A stretch of 64,000 bases of DNA from Streptomyces collinus Tu 365. GTDB lineage: Bacteria; Actinomycetota; Actinomycetes; Streptomycetales; Streptomycetaceae. Positions 17,615-26,713 of the stretch are shown here, piece by piece (the stretch's first letter is position 1; each line of letters starts with the position of its first letter). The notes under the pieces were generated by a model. That model did no database searches. It saw only the letters and a list, made by a program, of their open reading frames with translations, and was not told where the DNA came from. Location: the NCBI RefSeq assembly GCF_000444875.1, contig NC_021985.1, positions 3,977,535 to 4,041,534 on the forward strand, in the 5' to 3' direction. Both the position numbers and the translations under genes were made by a program.

Positions 17615-20011
17615 ATGACGCACATCGACGCGGGCGCCGAACTCGACCCCGTGCACCCGGTGGCCCTGCCCGAGAGCCGCTCGGGCGGGCTGACCGGCGC
17701 CGAGGTCGCGGAGCGCGTCGCGCGCGGGCAGGTCAACGACGTGCCGGTGCGCAGCAGCCGCTCGATGGGCGAGATCGTCCGCGCGAACGTCTTCACCCGG
17801 TTCAACGCGATCATCGGTGTGCTGTGGCTGGTCATGCTGTTCGTCGCGCCGATCCAGGACAGCCTGTTCGGCTTCGTGATCCTCGCCAACACCGGCATCG
17901 GCATCGTCCAGGAGTGGCGCGCGAAGCAGACCCTGGACTCGCTCGCGGTGATCGGCGAGTCCCGGCCGACCGTCCGCCGCGACGGCACCGCCGTGGAGGT
18001 CCCCACCAGCGGGATCGTCCTGGACGACCTGGTGGAGATAGGCCCCGGCGACAAGGTCGTCGTGGACGGCGTGTGCGCGGAGGCCGACGGTCTGGAGATC
18101 GACGAGTCGCTGCTCACCGGCGAGGCCGACCCGGTGGTCAAGCGCTTTGGCGACCCGGTCATGTCCGGCAGCTTCGTGGTCGCGGGCGGGGGCGCGTTCC
18201 GGGCCACCAAGGTGGGCCGTGAGGCCTACGCCGCCCAGCTCGCCGAGGAGGCCTCCCGCTTCACCCTCGTCCACTCCGAGCTGCGCACCGGCATCTCCAC
18301 GATCCTCAAGTACGTGACCTGGATGATGGTGCCGGCCGCGATCGGCCTGGTCGTCACCCAGCTGGTGGTCAAGAGCGACGGGCTGAAGGACGCGGTGGCC
18401 CGCACGGTCGGCGGGATCATCCCGATGGTGCCCGAGGGCCTGGTGCTGCTGACCTCCGTGGCCTTCGCCATCGGCGTCATCCGGCTGGGCCGCAAGCAGT
18501 GCCTGGTGCAGGAACTGCCCGCCATCGAGGGGCTGGCCCGGGTCGACACCGTCTGCCTGGACAAGACCGGAACCCTGACCGAGGGCGGCATGGACGTCAC
18601 CGGCCTCCAGCCGCTGGGCGGCGCCGACGAGACGTACGTGCGCAGGGTGCTGGGCGCCCTCGGCGAGTCCGACCCGCGGCCCAACGCCTCCCTCCAGGCG
18701 ATCATCGACGCCTACCCCGACAGCGAGGAGTGGCGCTGCGTCGAGTCGCTCCCCTTCTCCTCCGCCCGCAAGTACAGCGGCGCCACCTTCAGCGAGGGCG
18801 ACGGCGAGGCCAGCACCTGGCTGCTGGGCGCCCCCGACGTGCTGCTCGCCGACGGCGACCCGGCCCTGGCCGAGACCGAGCGGCTCAACGAGCAGGGGCT
18901 GCGGGTACTGCTCCTCAGCCGCGCCACCCGGGACCTGGACGACCCCGAGCCGGCCAGGGGCGCCCGTCCCACCGCCCTCGTCGTCCTCGAACAGCGGCTG
19001 CGGCCCGACGCCGCCGGCACCCTCGGCTACTTCGCCCAGCAGGACGTCCGCGCGAAGGTCATCTCCGGCGACAACGCGGTGTCCGTCGGGGCGGTCGCGG
19101 CCAAGCTGGGCCTGTCCGGCACGGCGGTGGACGCGCGCCGGCTGCCCGCCGAGCGCAAGGCGATGGCGGACGCGCTGGACGAGGGGACCGTCTTCGGCCG
19201 GGTCACCCCGCAGCAGAAGCGGGACATGGTGGGCGCGCTGCAGTCGAAGGGGCACACCGTCGCGATGACCGGCGACGGCGTGAACGACGTCCTCGCGCTC
19301 AAGGACGCGGACATCGGCGTCTCCATGGGCTCCGGTTCGGAGGCCACCCGGGCGGTCGCGCAGATCGTCCTGCTGGACAACAGCTTCGCCACCCTGCCCT
19401 CGGTGGTGGCCGAGGGGCGCCGGGTCATCGGCAACATCACCCGCGTGGCCACGCTGTTCCTGGTCAAGACGGTGTACTCGGTGCTGCTCGCCGTGCTGGT
19501 GGTGTGCTGGCAGGTGGAGTACCCCTTCCTGCCCCGGCACCTGACCCTGCTCTCGACCCTCACGATCGGCGTCCCGGCCTTCTTCCTCGCCCTCGCCCCC
19601 AACGGGGAACGGGCCAGGCCCCACTTCGTCCGCAGGGTCATGCGCTACTCGATCCCGGGCGGGGTGGTGACCGGCGTGGCGACCTTCGCGACGTACCTGA
19701 TCGCCCGCCACCACTACACCGGCCCGGACTCCCTGGAGGCGGAGACCAGCGCGGCGACCCTGACCCTGTTCCTGGTCTCGATGTGGGTCCTGGCCATCAT
19801 CGCCCGCCCCTACACGTGGTGGCGCGTCGCCCTGGTGGCGTCGATGGGCCTCGCCTTCCTCCTCGTCCTCGCGGTCCCGGCCCTGCAGACCTTCTTCGCC
19901 CTGAGACTGGTCGGCCTGGCGATGCCGTGGACGGCGGTGGGCATCTCGGTGGTGGCGGCGGCCACCCTGGAACTCGCCTGGACATGGGTGGACCGCCGCT
20001 TCCCGGCGTGA
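17615..20011 (+). CDS. P-type cation ATPase, CtpE-like
   Basis: 798 residues, the length of mycobacterial CtpE (~797). All P-type ATPase blocks are present: actuator loop DESLLTGEADPVV near residue 170 (TGEA in place of the usual TGES), membrane motif MVPEGLVLLTSVAFAIGV near 275, phosphorylation site VCLDKTGTLTEGG near 315, and hinge MTGDGVNDVLALKDADIG near 555. No N-terminal heavy-metal CxxC domain is present. CtpE has been linked to Ca2+ uptake in mycobacteria, so a calcium or related divalent-cation pump in the plasma membrane is the best guess; ion specificity is inference. It converges tail-to-tail, four bases apart, with the FG-GAP gene. Confidence 0.88.
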   Translation: MTHIDAGAELDPVHPVALPESRSGGLTGAEVAERVARGQVNDVPVRSSRSMGEIVRANVFTRFNAIIGVLWLVMLFVAPIQDSLFGFVILANTGIGIVQEWRAKQTLDSLAVIGESRPTVRRDGTAVEVPTSGIVLDDLVEIGPGDKVVVDGVCAEADGLEIDESLLTGEADPVVKRFGDPVMSGSFVVAGGGAFRATKVGREAYAAQLAEEASRFTLVHSELRTGISTILKYVTWMMVPAAIGLVVTQLVVKSDGLKDAVARTVGGIIPMVPEGLVLLTSVAFAIGVIRLGRKQCLVQELPAIEGLARVDTVCLDKTGTLTEGGMDVTGLQPLGGADETYVRRVLGALGESDPRPNASLQAIIDAYPDSEEWRCVESLPFSSARKYSGATFSEGDGEASTWLLGAPDVLLADGDPALAETERLNEQGLRVLLLSRATRDLDDPEPARGARPTALVVLEQRLRPDAAGTLGYFAQQDVRAKVISGDNAVSVGAVAAKLGLSGTAVDARRLPAERKAMADALDEGTVFGRVTPQQKRDMVGALQSKGHTVAMTGDGVNDVLALKDADIGVSMGSGSEATRAVAQIVLLDNSFATLPSVVAEGRRVIGNITRVATLFLVKTVYSVLLAVLVVCWQVEYPFLPRHLTLLSTLTIGVPAFFLALAPNGERARPHFVRRVMRYSIPGGVVTGVATFATYLIARHHYTGPDSLEAETSAATLTLFLVSMWVLAIIARPYTWWRVALVASMGLAFLLVLAVPALQTFFALRLVGLAMPWTAVGISVVAAATLELAWTWVDRRFPA

Positions 20012-20015
20012 CCGG

Positions 20016-21587
20016 TCAGACCGAGGGCCACATGGTCCGGCCGGCCGCGAGGCCCCCCTTGCCGTCGCCGGCGTAGAGGCGCAGGTCGCCGCTGGAGGTC
20101 AGGGCGGCGAGGTCGGCCTTGCCGTCCCCGTCGAAGTCACCGCCGAGCACGCGGCGCATGCCGCCCCAGGTCTTGTCGGGCCACATGGAACGGCCCTTGT
20201 CGAAGGTGCCGTCGGCCTTGGCCGGGTAGAGGCTCAGGGAGCCGTCCGCGGCGACGGCGGCGACGTCGTCCCGTCCGTCCCCGGTGAAGTCACCCGTGGC
20301 GATCTGCTTCTTCTTCCAGGTCTTGTCCGGCCACATGGACTTCTTCTGGTTCACCAGGTTCCCGTCGCCGTCCCTCTTGTACGTGTAGAGGGAACCGTCG
20401 GGCCACTGGAACAGCGGGGTGTCGCGTCCCGGGGTCGTGCTGTGCAGGGTGGCGACGGGCAGGCCGTCCTTCCAGGCGGTGTCGTTCCACAGCTTGGCCC
20501 GCGTCCAGACGGTCGGGATCAGGGAGTGCTTCGAGGCCAGGTAGAGATCCCCGCCGTCCTCGACGGTGATCGCTTCGAGCCCCGTCGCCGCCTGGAAGTC
20601 GCCCGCGACCATCTCCTTCACGCCGGCGCGGCCCAGGGAGTCGAGGTGACTGCCGTACTCCAGCGTGCCGTCGGCGCGGCCCAGGAAGACGTGCGCCGTG
20701 CCGTTGACCAGGACGGCCGCGATGTCCGTGCGCCCGTCGTGGTTGAAGTCGGCCGCCGTGACGGCGTCGCCGACATGGTCCTTACGGGACTTCAGGCGCA
20801 CCTGCTGGACCCACCCGGCGATGTCGTCGACCCGGGTCGCGACGGCCCCCGTGCGGGTCTCCGTGGAACCGAAGCAGCCACCGCTCCAGGAGCGGGCGAC
20901 GACCGCCACCAGTCTGCCCCGGCCGTCGAGCACCGGGCCGCCGGCGTCTCCCGGGCACAGGGCGCCGGAGTCGGAGCCGGGTGAGACGGTGAGGGTCGAC
21001 GCGTCCACGGCGTCCACGCCGAAGGACGCGGTGTGCGCCCGCCCGGGGACCCACTCGTTCCTGGTGCGCCCGTACCCGACGGCTCTGAGCCGGTCCCCCG
21101 TGACCGGAGCGGTGGTGCCCACCGGGGCCGCCGTGATGCCGGGGAACGGCCCGTCCAGCGGGTTGTCGATGGTGGCGGGGTTGCCGATCCGCGCCATGAC
21201 CAGGTCGCGATCCGGGTGCGGGACGAGTTCCAGGACCTTCTGCTTGGCGGTCTCGGCCGCGTCGGGCCCGTTGCCGTCGGCGGTCACGACCGTGGTGTGC
21301 GCCGGTGCCCCCGCGGGGATCCGGGTGCCCTGCTGGGGGTCGGCGGCCAGGCAACTGGCGGCGGTGAGCACCCACTGGGCGTCGACGAGGGTGCCGGAGC
21401 AGGCGCGTTCGTCGTCACGGCCGACGTTGATGTGCACCTTGAGCGTGTACTGGTCGGCGCTGTCGGCGACCTGGTCGCCGACGACGGACCGGGCCGGGGG
21501 TGCCAGCAGCAGTCCGGTGGTGAGGCCCGCCGTCAGGACCCCGGTCACCCACACCGTGCGCTTCCCGCGCGTAGGGGGCTGTGTCAC
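20016..21587 (-). CDS. secreted trypsin-like pseudoprotease with FG-GAP/VCBS repeats
   Basis: 523 residues: signal peptide 1-35 (VLTAGLTTGLLLAPPARS), an S1 trypsin-like domain to about residue 255, then a propeller of FG-GAP/VCBS repeats with calcium-loop motifs DFNHDGRTDIA, DFTGDGRDDVA and DFDGDGKADLA. In the S1 part the active-site His box reads VLTAASCL where an active protease has TAAHC, and the serine box reads CPGDAGGPVL where GDSGGP is expected. His and Ser are therefore both gone, while the Asp segment (RDLVMARI) remains. It should be a catalytically dead exported binding protein. It lies just downstream of a small secreted protein on the same strand. Confidence 0.9.
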   Translation of the reverse strand: MTQPPTRGKRTVWVTGVLTAGLTTGLLLAPPARSVVGDQVADSADQYTLKVHINVGRDDERACSGTLVDAQWVLTAASCLAADPQQGTRIPAGAPAHTTVVTADGNGPDAAETAKQKVLELVPHPDRDLVMARIGNPATIDNPLDGPFPGITAAPVGTTAPVTGDRLRAVGYGRTRNEWVPGRAHTASFGVDAVDASTLTVSPGSDSGALCPGDAGGPVLDGRGRLVAVVARSWSGGCFGSTETRTGAVATRVDDIAGWVQQVRLKSRKDHVGDAVTAADFNHDGRTDIAAVLVNGTAHVFLGRADGTLEYGSHLDSLGRAGVKEMVAGDFQAATGLEAITVEDGGDLYLASKHSLIPTVWTRAKLWNDTAWKDGLPVATLHSTTPGRDTPLFQWPDGSLYTYKRDGDGNLVNQKKSMWPDKTWKKKQIATGDFTGDGRDDVAAVAADGSLSLYPAKADGTFDKGRSMWPDKTWGGMRRVLGGDFDGDGKADLAALTSSGDLRLYAGDGKGGLAAGRTMWPSV

Positions 21588-21675
21588 GTCTTCCTCGAAT
21601 CACAAGGTCTGTTCTGCGAAGGCAGATGTCGGATCCGTGCACGCCTCGCGCACGGACAGGGGCGGTGGTGGCGGG

Positions 21676-22182
21676 TCAGCCGGTGACGCGCAGTTCGACG
21701 AGCACCGACCTGGCCCCGCCGACGGTGCCTTCCCCGACCGATTCGAAGCCGCCCTGGGGCACGTTGACGGTCGTGGTCTCGCCGTTGGCCGTCAGGTCCG
21801 CGCTGACCGGGTGGTCGGCGGCCTCCACCGCGAAGACCCTGGGGAGTTCGAGCGTGAGCCGGCCGGTCTTGGCCAGCGCCTCGAAGCAGTAGGTGCCCTG
21901 GCGGCCGACGGAGTCGTCCTTGACGGTCTGCACTCGGATCTGCTGCGCCGTCTGGTCGCAGTCGACGAGGAGGATGTGGCCGTCGCCCTTCTTCAGCTTG
22001 ATCCCCTTCTCCGTCAGGATGCGGTCGGCCTGGGGATACCCGTAGTCCTCGACGGCGACGGGCGGGGCCGAGGCGGGCGGGGTGGTCGGCGGGTCGTCGG
22101 CGGCGGCGACGGACACACCGGCCAGCGTGGCGAGGCCGGCCACGGCTGCGGACACGATGAGTTTTCGGGCAGGAGAAAACAC
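21676..22182 (-). CDS. small secreted protein of unknown function
   Basis: 168 residues. A signal peptide (KLIVSAAVAGLATLAGVSVAAA) is followed by a Pro/Ala-rich linker (PPTTPPASAPPVAVE) and a mostly beta domain of about 120 residues with two cysteines (LLVDCDQTAQQ, GTYCFEAL) that could form a disulfide. No family is recognised. It precedes the pseudoprotease gene by 88 bases in the same direction, which suggests joint expression. Confidence 0.75.
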   Translation of the reverse strand: MFSPARKLIVSAAVAGLATLAGVSVAAADDPPTTPPASAPPVAVEDYGYPQADRILTEKGIKLKKGDGHILLVDCDQTAQQIRVQTVKDDSVGRQGTYCFEALAKTGRLTLELPRVFAVEAADHPVSADLTANGETTTVNVPQGGFESVGEGTVGGARSVLVELRVTG

Positions 22183-22623
22183 AGAGGGATACCTTCCAAA
22201 AAAGGATTTCTCAAAGTGGCGAGGACCTCGTAGCGAGGCTGACGGAGACGCCAGGAATCAACCCCCGTAATCCATGAAAGGCCCCCGAGGCCGATGCTTC
22301 ACAGAGAGGAAGATGCGGCAATTAAAAGCCTTGAACAAGAGACACCGCTGGTCAGGCAGTGGTAAAGGCGGGACACAGAATAGTCAAAGACTTCCCATGC
22401 GTCAACGCCGTTTTTTCACATCTGACCCGCCCAACAGCCTTACTACGTAGCCCAGTTGATCACATAGGGAGTCAAACCGGGCGACTCATCCGGAGGGTCG
22501 GTGTGGCTGATTTCACGGCCGGAAACCGGATTCGATCGCAAAGAACACAGGCGTTACGCTGCCTTCTCCATTATTCGGCGACTCGCAATCGGGGGTGTCG
22601 TCGATGACCAAGACAGGTGTTCA
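22183..22623. other. A/T-richer intergenic region upstream of the ALF-repeat protein
   Basis: 441 bases between divergent genes, visibly poorer in GC than the rest (poly-A and poly-T runs near 22199 and 22411). No convincing coding sequence, tRNA or terminator was found. It should hold the promoters of the secreted-protein unit and of the large ALF-repeat gene. It contains an eight-base palindrome CTACGTAG (22444-22451) and a TTGATC hexamer (22456), but no paired -35/-10 that I trust. Confidence 0.6.
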
Positions 22624-25600
22624 GTGAATCGAAGAACTGACCAGCTCGATTACGCTGGAAGAACGGCGCGCCTGATACGCCGTACAGCACTGGGGCTACT
22701 GCCTCTCGCTCTCACCGCCGGCTTGCTGGGTGCGGCACCCGCGGCAGGCGCCCAGCCGTCCGGGACGAGCTTCCGGACGGCCGCGCAGTCCGAGACCACG
22801 GCCGAACAACGGGGCCGGATCGTCGACTACTGGGAGGAAGGCGGACCGGGCGTCAAGGCTGCCGCGGAGGCCGCCCTCACGGGCAGCGACGCCGACGTTC
22901 AGGCGTTCCTGGCCACGGTGGACGACCTCTCCTTCCAGGACGAGCGGGTCTCCGCAGCCCAGCTCGCCTCCGTCGGAGGCCCGGAACTGCTGACCGCCGC
23001 CCGCCAGGCGCTCGCCGGAACCCCGGAGCAACTGCACGACTTCCTGGACGACGGCTGGGAAGACCCGATGGAGCAGGACAACCGCGTCCGGGCCGCCCAG
23101 ATCATCGACACCGCCGGCCCCAACGTGCAGAGCGCCGGCCGGGCCGCGCTGGCCGGTACCGCCGAAGACGTACGGACGTTCCTCGCCCAGGGCCAGTACA
23201 CCCAGCAGGAAGAGGACGAGCGGGTCCAGCTCGTCCAGATCATCAGCGTGGGCGGCACCAACGTACGGGCCGCCGGCCGGATCGCCCTGGATGGAACCGC
23301 CGCCGACATCCACGAGTTCCTGGAGGTCGGCCAGTTCGTCGCCCGGGACAAGGACCAGGAACACGCCTCGGTCGCGGAACTCGCCGAGCAGGCGAAGGAG
23401 GCGGGGCGACAGGCCGCCAAGGAGACCGCGGCCGCCAAGACGGAGTCCGCCAAGGCGGTCAAGGCCGCCGACCTCGCCAAGGACGCCGCGCTGGAGGCCC
23501 AGGCCGAGGCGAAGGCCGCCAAGAACGACACCGATCGGGCCGGGCGTGCCGCCAAGCGGGCCGCCACGGCGGCGGCCCAGGCCGCGGCTTCCGCGCAGCG
23601 GGCGATCGACGCCGCCAACGCGGCGAACAACTCGGCACGTGTCGCGGCCAACGCGGCCGCACAGGCCGCCGCAGCGGCGGCGGGTGCCGCACAGGCCGCT
23701 TCCCGCGCCCGCAGCTCCGCCGCCGACGCCGCGGTGGACGCGAAGAAGGCGGACGCCGCGCGCAAGGCGGCCGAGGACGCCGACAAGGCCGCCAAGGGAG
23801 CCGATCTGGCCGCCGACGCCGCCGATCAGGCCGCCAAGGCCGCCGACGCGGCCGGTGACGCGGCCCACTCCGCGGCCAGCGCGGGAGCCAACGCCAATGC
23901 CGCCGCCGACGCGGCGACCGAAGCCGGCAACTACGCGGGCCAGTCGAGTGCCGAAGCGGCCGAGGCGCGCGCCGCCGCCGCGGCCGCACGGCGACACGCC
24001 GCGGAGGCCAACCGTGCCGCCGACGCCGCCGAGTCGCTCGCGCGCAAGGCGGGCAAGGCGGCCCGGGAAGCCCGTGACGCCGCGAAGTCAGCGGCCACGC
24101 ACGCACGGAACGCCGCCAAGGCAGCCCGGGAATCGGCCGATCACGCCGGCGAGTCGGCGAAGGCCGCGACCCGGTCCACGGAACACGCCAACGCCGCGAC
24201 CGAGGCCGCGAACGCGGCCACGGCCGCCGTGACCAAGGCTCAGGAGATCTACACCCTCGCCCGTCAGGTGGAGGCCGAGGAACTGCAGGGCCGCACCAAC
24301 GCCGGCATCGAACGCGCCCGGGACGCCAAGGCGCAGGACGACGCTCGTACGACCGCACAGGCCACACTGGAGAAGGCCACGAAGGACCGGCAGGACGAAC
24401 GGGATCGGCTGGTGACCGTGGCGGCCAAGCCCGACGCCGACCTCTCCGCCGTCGCCAAGCAGGGCCGGGCCCTGGCCGTACGCGTGATGAAGGAAGGCGG
24501 CACGCCTTGGGGACGCGCCGCTGCCGAAGCGGCCCTGGCCGGGACCGACGAGGTCGTCGTCGACTACCTGCGGAACGGATGGAGAACCGCCGAGCAGCAG
24601 GACCAGCGGTCCTACGTGGAGCGCCTCGCCGAGGAGAGTGAGGACAAGACGGTACGGGACGCGGCCGAGGCCGCTCTCGCCGGTGACGACGCTTCTGTCA
24701 GCGAGTTCGTGAACGACGGTCAGTACCGGGTGGGCAGCGAAAGCATGCGCGTCGCCATCGCCCAGGTGCTCGACGGGGCCGGTCCCGTGCTCACCGACAC
24801 CGGCCGCAAGGCCCTCGCCACGGGTGACCCGAAGAAGTACAGCGAGTTCCTCATCACCACGCAGAACACCGCGCGGACGCAGGACGAACGGGTCCGGGCG
24901 GCTCAACTGATCGACAGCGGCAGCCCGGAGGTGAAGTCCGCCGCGCGGATCGCTCTGGAGGGCTCGCCGCAGACCCTGCACGCCTTCGTCGTCGCCGGCC
25001 AGTATCAGGCGCTGCGCAAGGACCAGCTGTCGGCCACCCATGTGGCCGAAGTGCAGAAGATGATCGCGGACGCGGGAAAGGTGGCCGCCACCGCACGGAA
25101 GAACGCGGCCACGGCCCAGCAGGTGGCCGCGCACGCCCGTAACGCGTCGGACGCGGCGAAGGAGTGGGAGAAGAAGGCAGGCGAGGCGGCGACCGACGCG
25201 AACAACTACGCCAAGAAAGCCGACCGGTACGCCAAGGAGGCGGAGGCGTCGGCGGACCAGGCGGCGTCATCGGCCAGGACGGCCCGTGACGCGGCACGCC
25301 GCGCCGATGCCGACGCGGCCGACGCGGCGAGGTCGGCGGCGGACGCCACGCTGTCATCGGAGACCGCCCAGACGGCAGCATCGAACGCCTCGTACTACGC
25401 CGACGAGGCGTGGAAGTCGGCGGTCGCGGCCAACAAGGACGCGGACGCCGCCCTCAAGGCGGCTGCCGACGCGTTCAAGGTCTCGCTGAAGAAGTACCGG
25501 GAGGAGGCGGAAGCGCGGCGCAAGGCCGCCGTCGAGGCGAAGGAGAAGGCGAAGAACGACCCGGGGGCTCGCGCCCGGGAGATGTACCGCTGCCAGCAGG

Positions 25601-26283
25601 GTTTCATCCCCTGCGACCCGCAGGGCTTCGCGCGCTGGTGCCAGCACCAGGAGACCTACTGCGACATCCTGGCGCACTCCAAGGAGTTCAGCGACGCCGC
25701 GGACATGCTCTGGAACGTCGAGAAGGAGCTGCTGGGCCTCGGTAAGTACGAGGAGTGCATGGCGAGGAAGGACTTCGACTCCTGCAGCGGTCTCGCCGTG
25801 GACGCCCTGCTCAGGAGCAAGTTCAAGTGGATGGAGCGGGTCTACGAGGAGCTGAAGCTGCTGAAGCGTGGCTGCAAGTTGGTCTCCAAGGCCTCCTTCG
25901 CCTCGTTCCGGCCCGCGGCACGGGCCGCCTCCTCCGGGAACAACCCCGTCAAGTGCCTCGAAGGCCTGAGGGACCACGATGTCTACGACCCCGTCAACGG
26001 GAACAGGATCACCGACATCGACCTCTTCGAGAACGGTGTGATGTGGGAGGAGAAGTCAGCGATCTACGCTGACGGCAAGTGGCTCGACGACAAGGTCGAC
26101 AAGAAGCTCGCCGCCTACCTGAGGTGCCGTAAGTTGCTCCCCGGCTACGAGAACGCACCCATCGGATTCCGCTTCACGACGCCGGGCATGGACCCCCGCT
26201 TCCGAACGGCGCTGGAAGAACGCTTCAAGCAGCTCAGGGAGAAGTACCCGGACCTCGACCTCAGGCTGGAGATCGCAGATTGA
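22624..26283 (+). CDS. large secreted ALF-repeat/coiled-coil protein with C-terminal nuclease-like toxin domain
   Basis: 1219 residues from GTG 22624. (1) A signal peptide with twin Arg (LIRRTALGLLPLALTAGLLG), residues 1-46. (2) ALF repeats, about 50-240, ~45-residue units ending A-x-x-I/L-A-L-x-G-T. (3) A long Ala-rich coiled coil, 240-590. (4) A second ALF block, about 610-800. (5) A second Ala-rich coiled coil, 800-980. (6) A Cys-containing junction (YRCQQGFIPCDPQGFARWC), 985-1110. (7) A C-terminal domain whose DIDLFENGVMWEEKSA (Asp 1131/1133, Glu 1142/1143, Lys 1144) fits a PD-(D/E)XK nuclease core. This repeats-stalk-variable-tip plan is that of polymorphic toxins. The stop overlaps the next gene by four bases. 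The start is uncertain: alternative upstream codons lack a ribosome-binding site, as does this one nearly. Confidence 0.8.
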   Translation: MNRRTDQLDYAGRTARLIRRTALGLLPLALTAGLLGAAPAAGAQPSGTSFRTAAQSETTAEQRGRIVDYWEEGGPGVKAAAEAALTGSDADVQAFLATVDDLSFQDERVSAAQLASVGGPELLTAARQALAGTPEQLHDFLDDGWEDPMEQDNRVRAAQIIDTAGPNVQSAGRAALAGTAEDVRTFLAQGQYTQQEEDERVQLVQIISVGGTNVRAAGRIALDGTAADIHEFLEVGQFVARDKDQEHASVAELAEQAKEAGRQAAKETAAAKTESAKAVKAADLAKDAALEAQAEAKAAKNDTDRAGRAAKRAATAAAQAAASAQRAIDAANAANNSARVAANAAAQAAAAAAGAAQAASRARSSAADAAVDAKKADAARKAAEDADKAAKGADLAADAADQAAKAADAAGDAAHSAASAGANANAAADAATEAGNYAGQSSAEAAEARAAAAAARRHAAEANRAADAAESLARKAGKAAREARDAAKSAATHARNAAKAARESADHAGESAKAATRSTEHANAATEAANAATAAVTKAQEIYTLARQVEAEELQGRTNAGIERARDAKAQDDARTTAQATLEKATKDRQDERDRLVTVAAKPDADLSAVAKQGRALAVRVMKEGGTPWGRAAAEAALAGTDEVVVDYLRNGWRTAEQQDQRSYVERLAEESEDKTVRDAAEAALAGDDASVSEFVNDGQYRVGSESMRVAIAQVLDGAGPVLTDTGRKALATGDPKKYSEFLITTQNTARTQDERVRAAQLIDSGSPEVKSAARIALEGSPQTLHAFVVAGQYQALRKDQLSATHVAEVQKMIADAGKVAATARKNAATAQQVAAHARNASDAAKEWEKKAGEAATDANNYAKKADRYAKEAEASADQAASSARTARDAARRADADAADAARSAADATLSSETAQTAASNASYYADEAWKSAVAANKDADAALKAAADAFKVSLKKYREEAEARRKAAVEAKEKAKNDPGARAREMYRCQQGFIPCDPQGFARWCQHQETYCDILAHSKEFSDAADMLWNVEKELLGLGKYEECMARKDFDSCSGLAVDALLRSKFKWMERVYEELKLLKRGCKLVSKASFASFRPAARAASSGNNPVKCLEGLRDHDVYDPVNGNRITDIDLFENGVMWEEKSAIYADGKWLDDKVDKKLAAYLRCRKLLPGYENAPIGFRFTTPGMDPRFRTALEERFKQLREKYPDLDLRLEIAD

Positions 26284-26639
26284 GCTACCCCTTCGAACAC
26301 GGCGACGAGACACTCTGGGACGCGGGATATCGCAGCGGTCGGCTGTACCACGCCCTCGCCGAGGGAGCGGCCGGGGTCCTCGACGTGCCGTCCGGGCTGA
26401 CGCACACACCGCAGGGCTCGTGTGCGGTGGACCGCGAGGTGTTCCGGGTCTTCACCGGCCGGCTGTACGACCTGTACGCGTCCACTCGCAACGAGATGCT
26501 GCGGGAGCTGGGGCACAGCGTGCTCGTCACCTCGCTCGTCCTCCTGGACCGGGTGGGCGGGCAGGTCGCCGTGTCGCCGCGGGACGCGGCGGCCCTCGAT
26601 GAGGCGAAGGCGGCGTACGCGCGGTCCATGGCGCGCTAG
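26280..26639 (+). CDS. candidate immunity protein for the ALF-repeat toxin
   Basis: 119 residues starting at TTG 26280, which overlaps the stop of the toxin gene (TTGA). It is a small soluble protein without signal or membrane segments, predicted mostly helical (EVFRVFTGRLYDLYASTRNEMLREL, with AALDEAKAAYARSMA at the end). No known family is recognised. Its position directly after a secreted protein with a nuclease-like tip, the overlap and the size are those of immunity genes; that role is inference. A terminator follows 22 bases after the stop, so the pair forms one unit. Confidence 0.65.
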   Translation: MSYPFEHGDETLWDAGYRSGRLYHALAEGAAGVLDVPSGLTHTPQGSCAVDREVFRVFTGRLYDLYASTRNEMLRELGHSVLVTSLVLLDRVGGQVAVSPRDAAALDEAKAAYARSMAR

Positions 26640-26660
26640 GAGCGCGTCCGTCACCTCGTG

Positions 26661-26692
26661 ACCGGGGGCCGTCCGATCGGACGGCCCCCGGT
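26661..26692. terminator. bidirectional terminator after the toxin-immunity unit
   Basis: A 32-base perfectly self-complementary sequence (ACCGGGGGCCGTCCGA and its mirror complement) between convergent genes. Confidence 0.85.
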
Positions 26693-26713
26693 TCCATGTC
26701 CGGTGGGACCGGA

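Noticed and set aside
22359..22607. 82-codon plus-strand frame in the A/T-rich gap
   Set aside because: No ribosome-binding site, no recognisable fold, and it lies in divergent promoter space. It overlaps the upstream extension of the ALF-repeat frame.
23459..24367. Long minus-strand frame antisense to the Ala-rich coiled coil
   Set aside because: It is a shadow of GC-rich alanine codons; its translation is Arg/Pro-rich without domain features.
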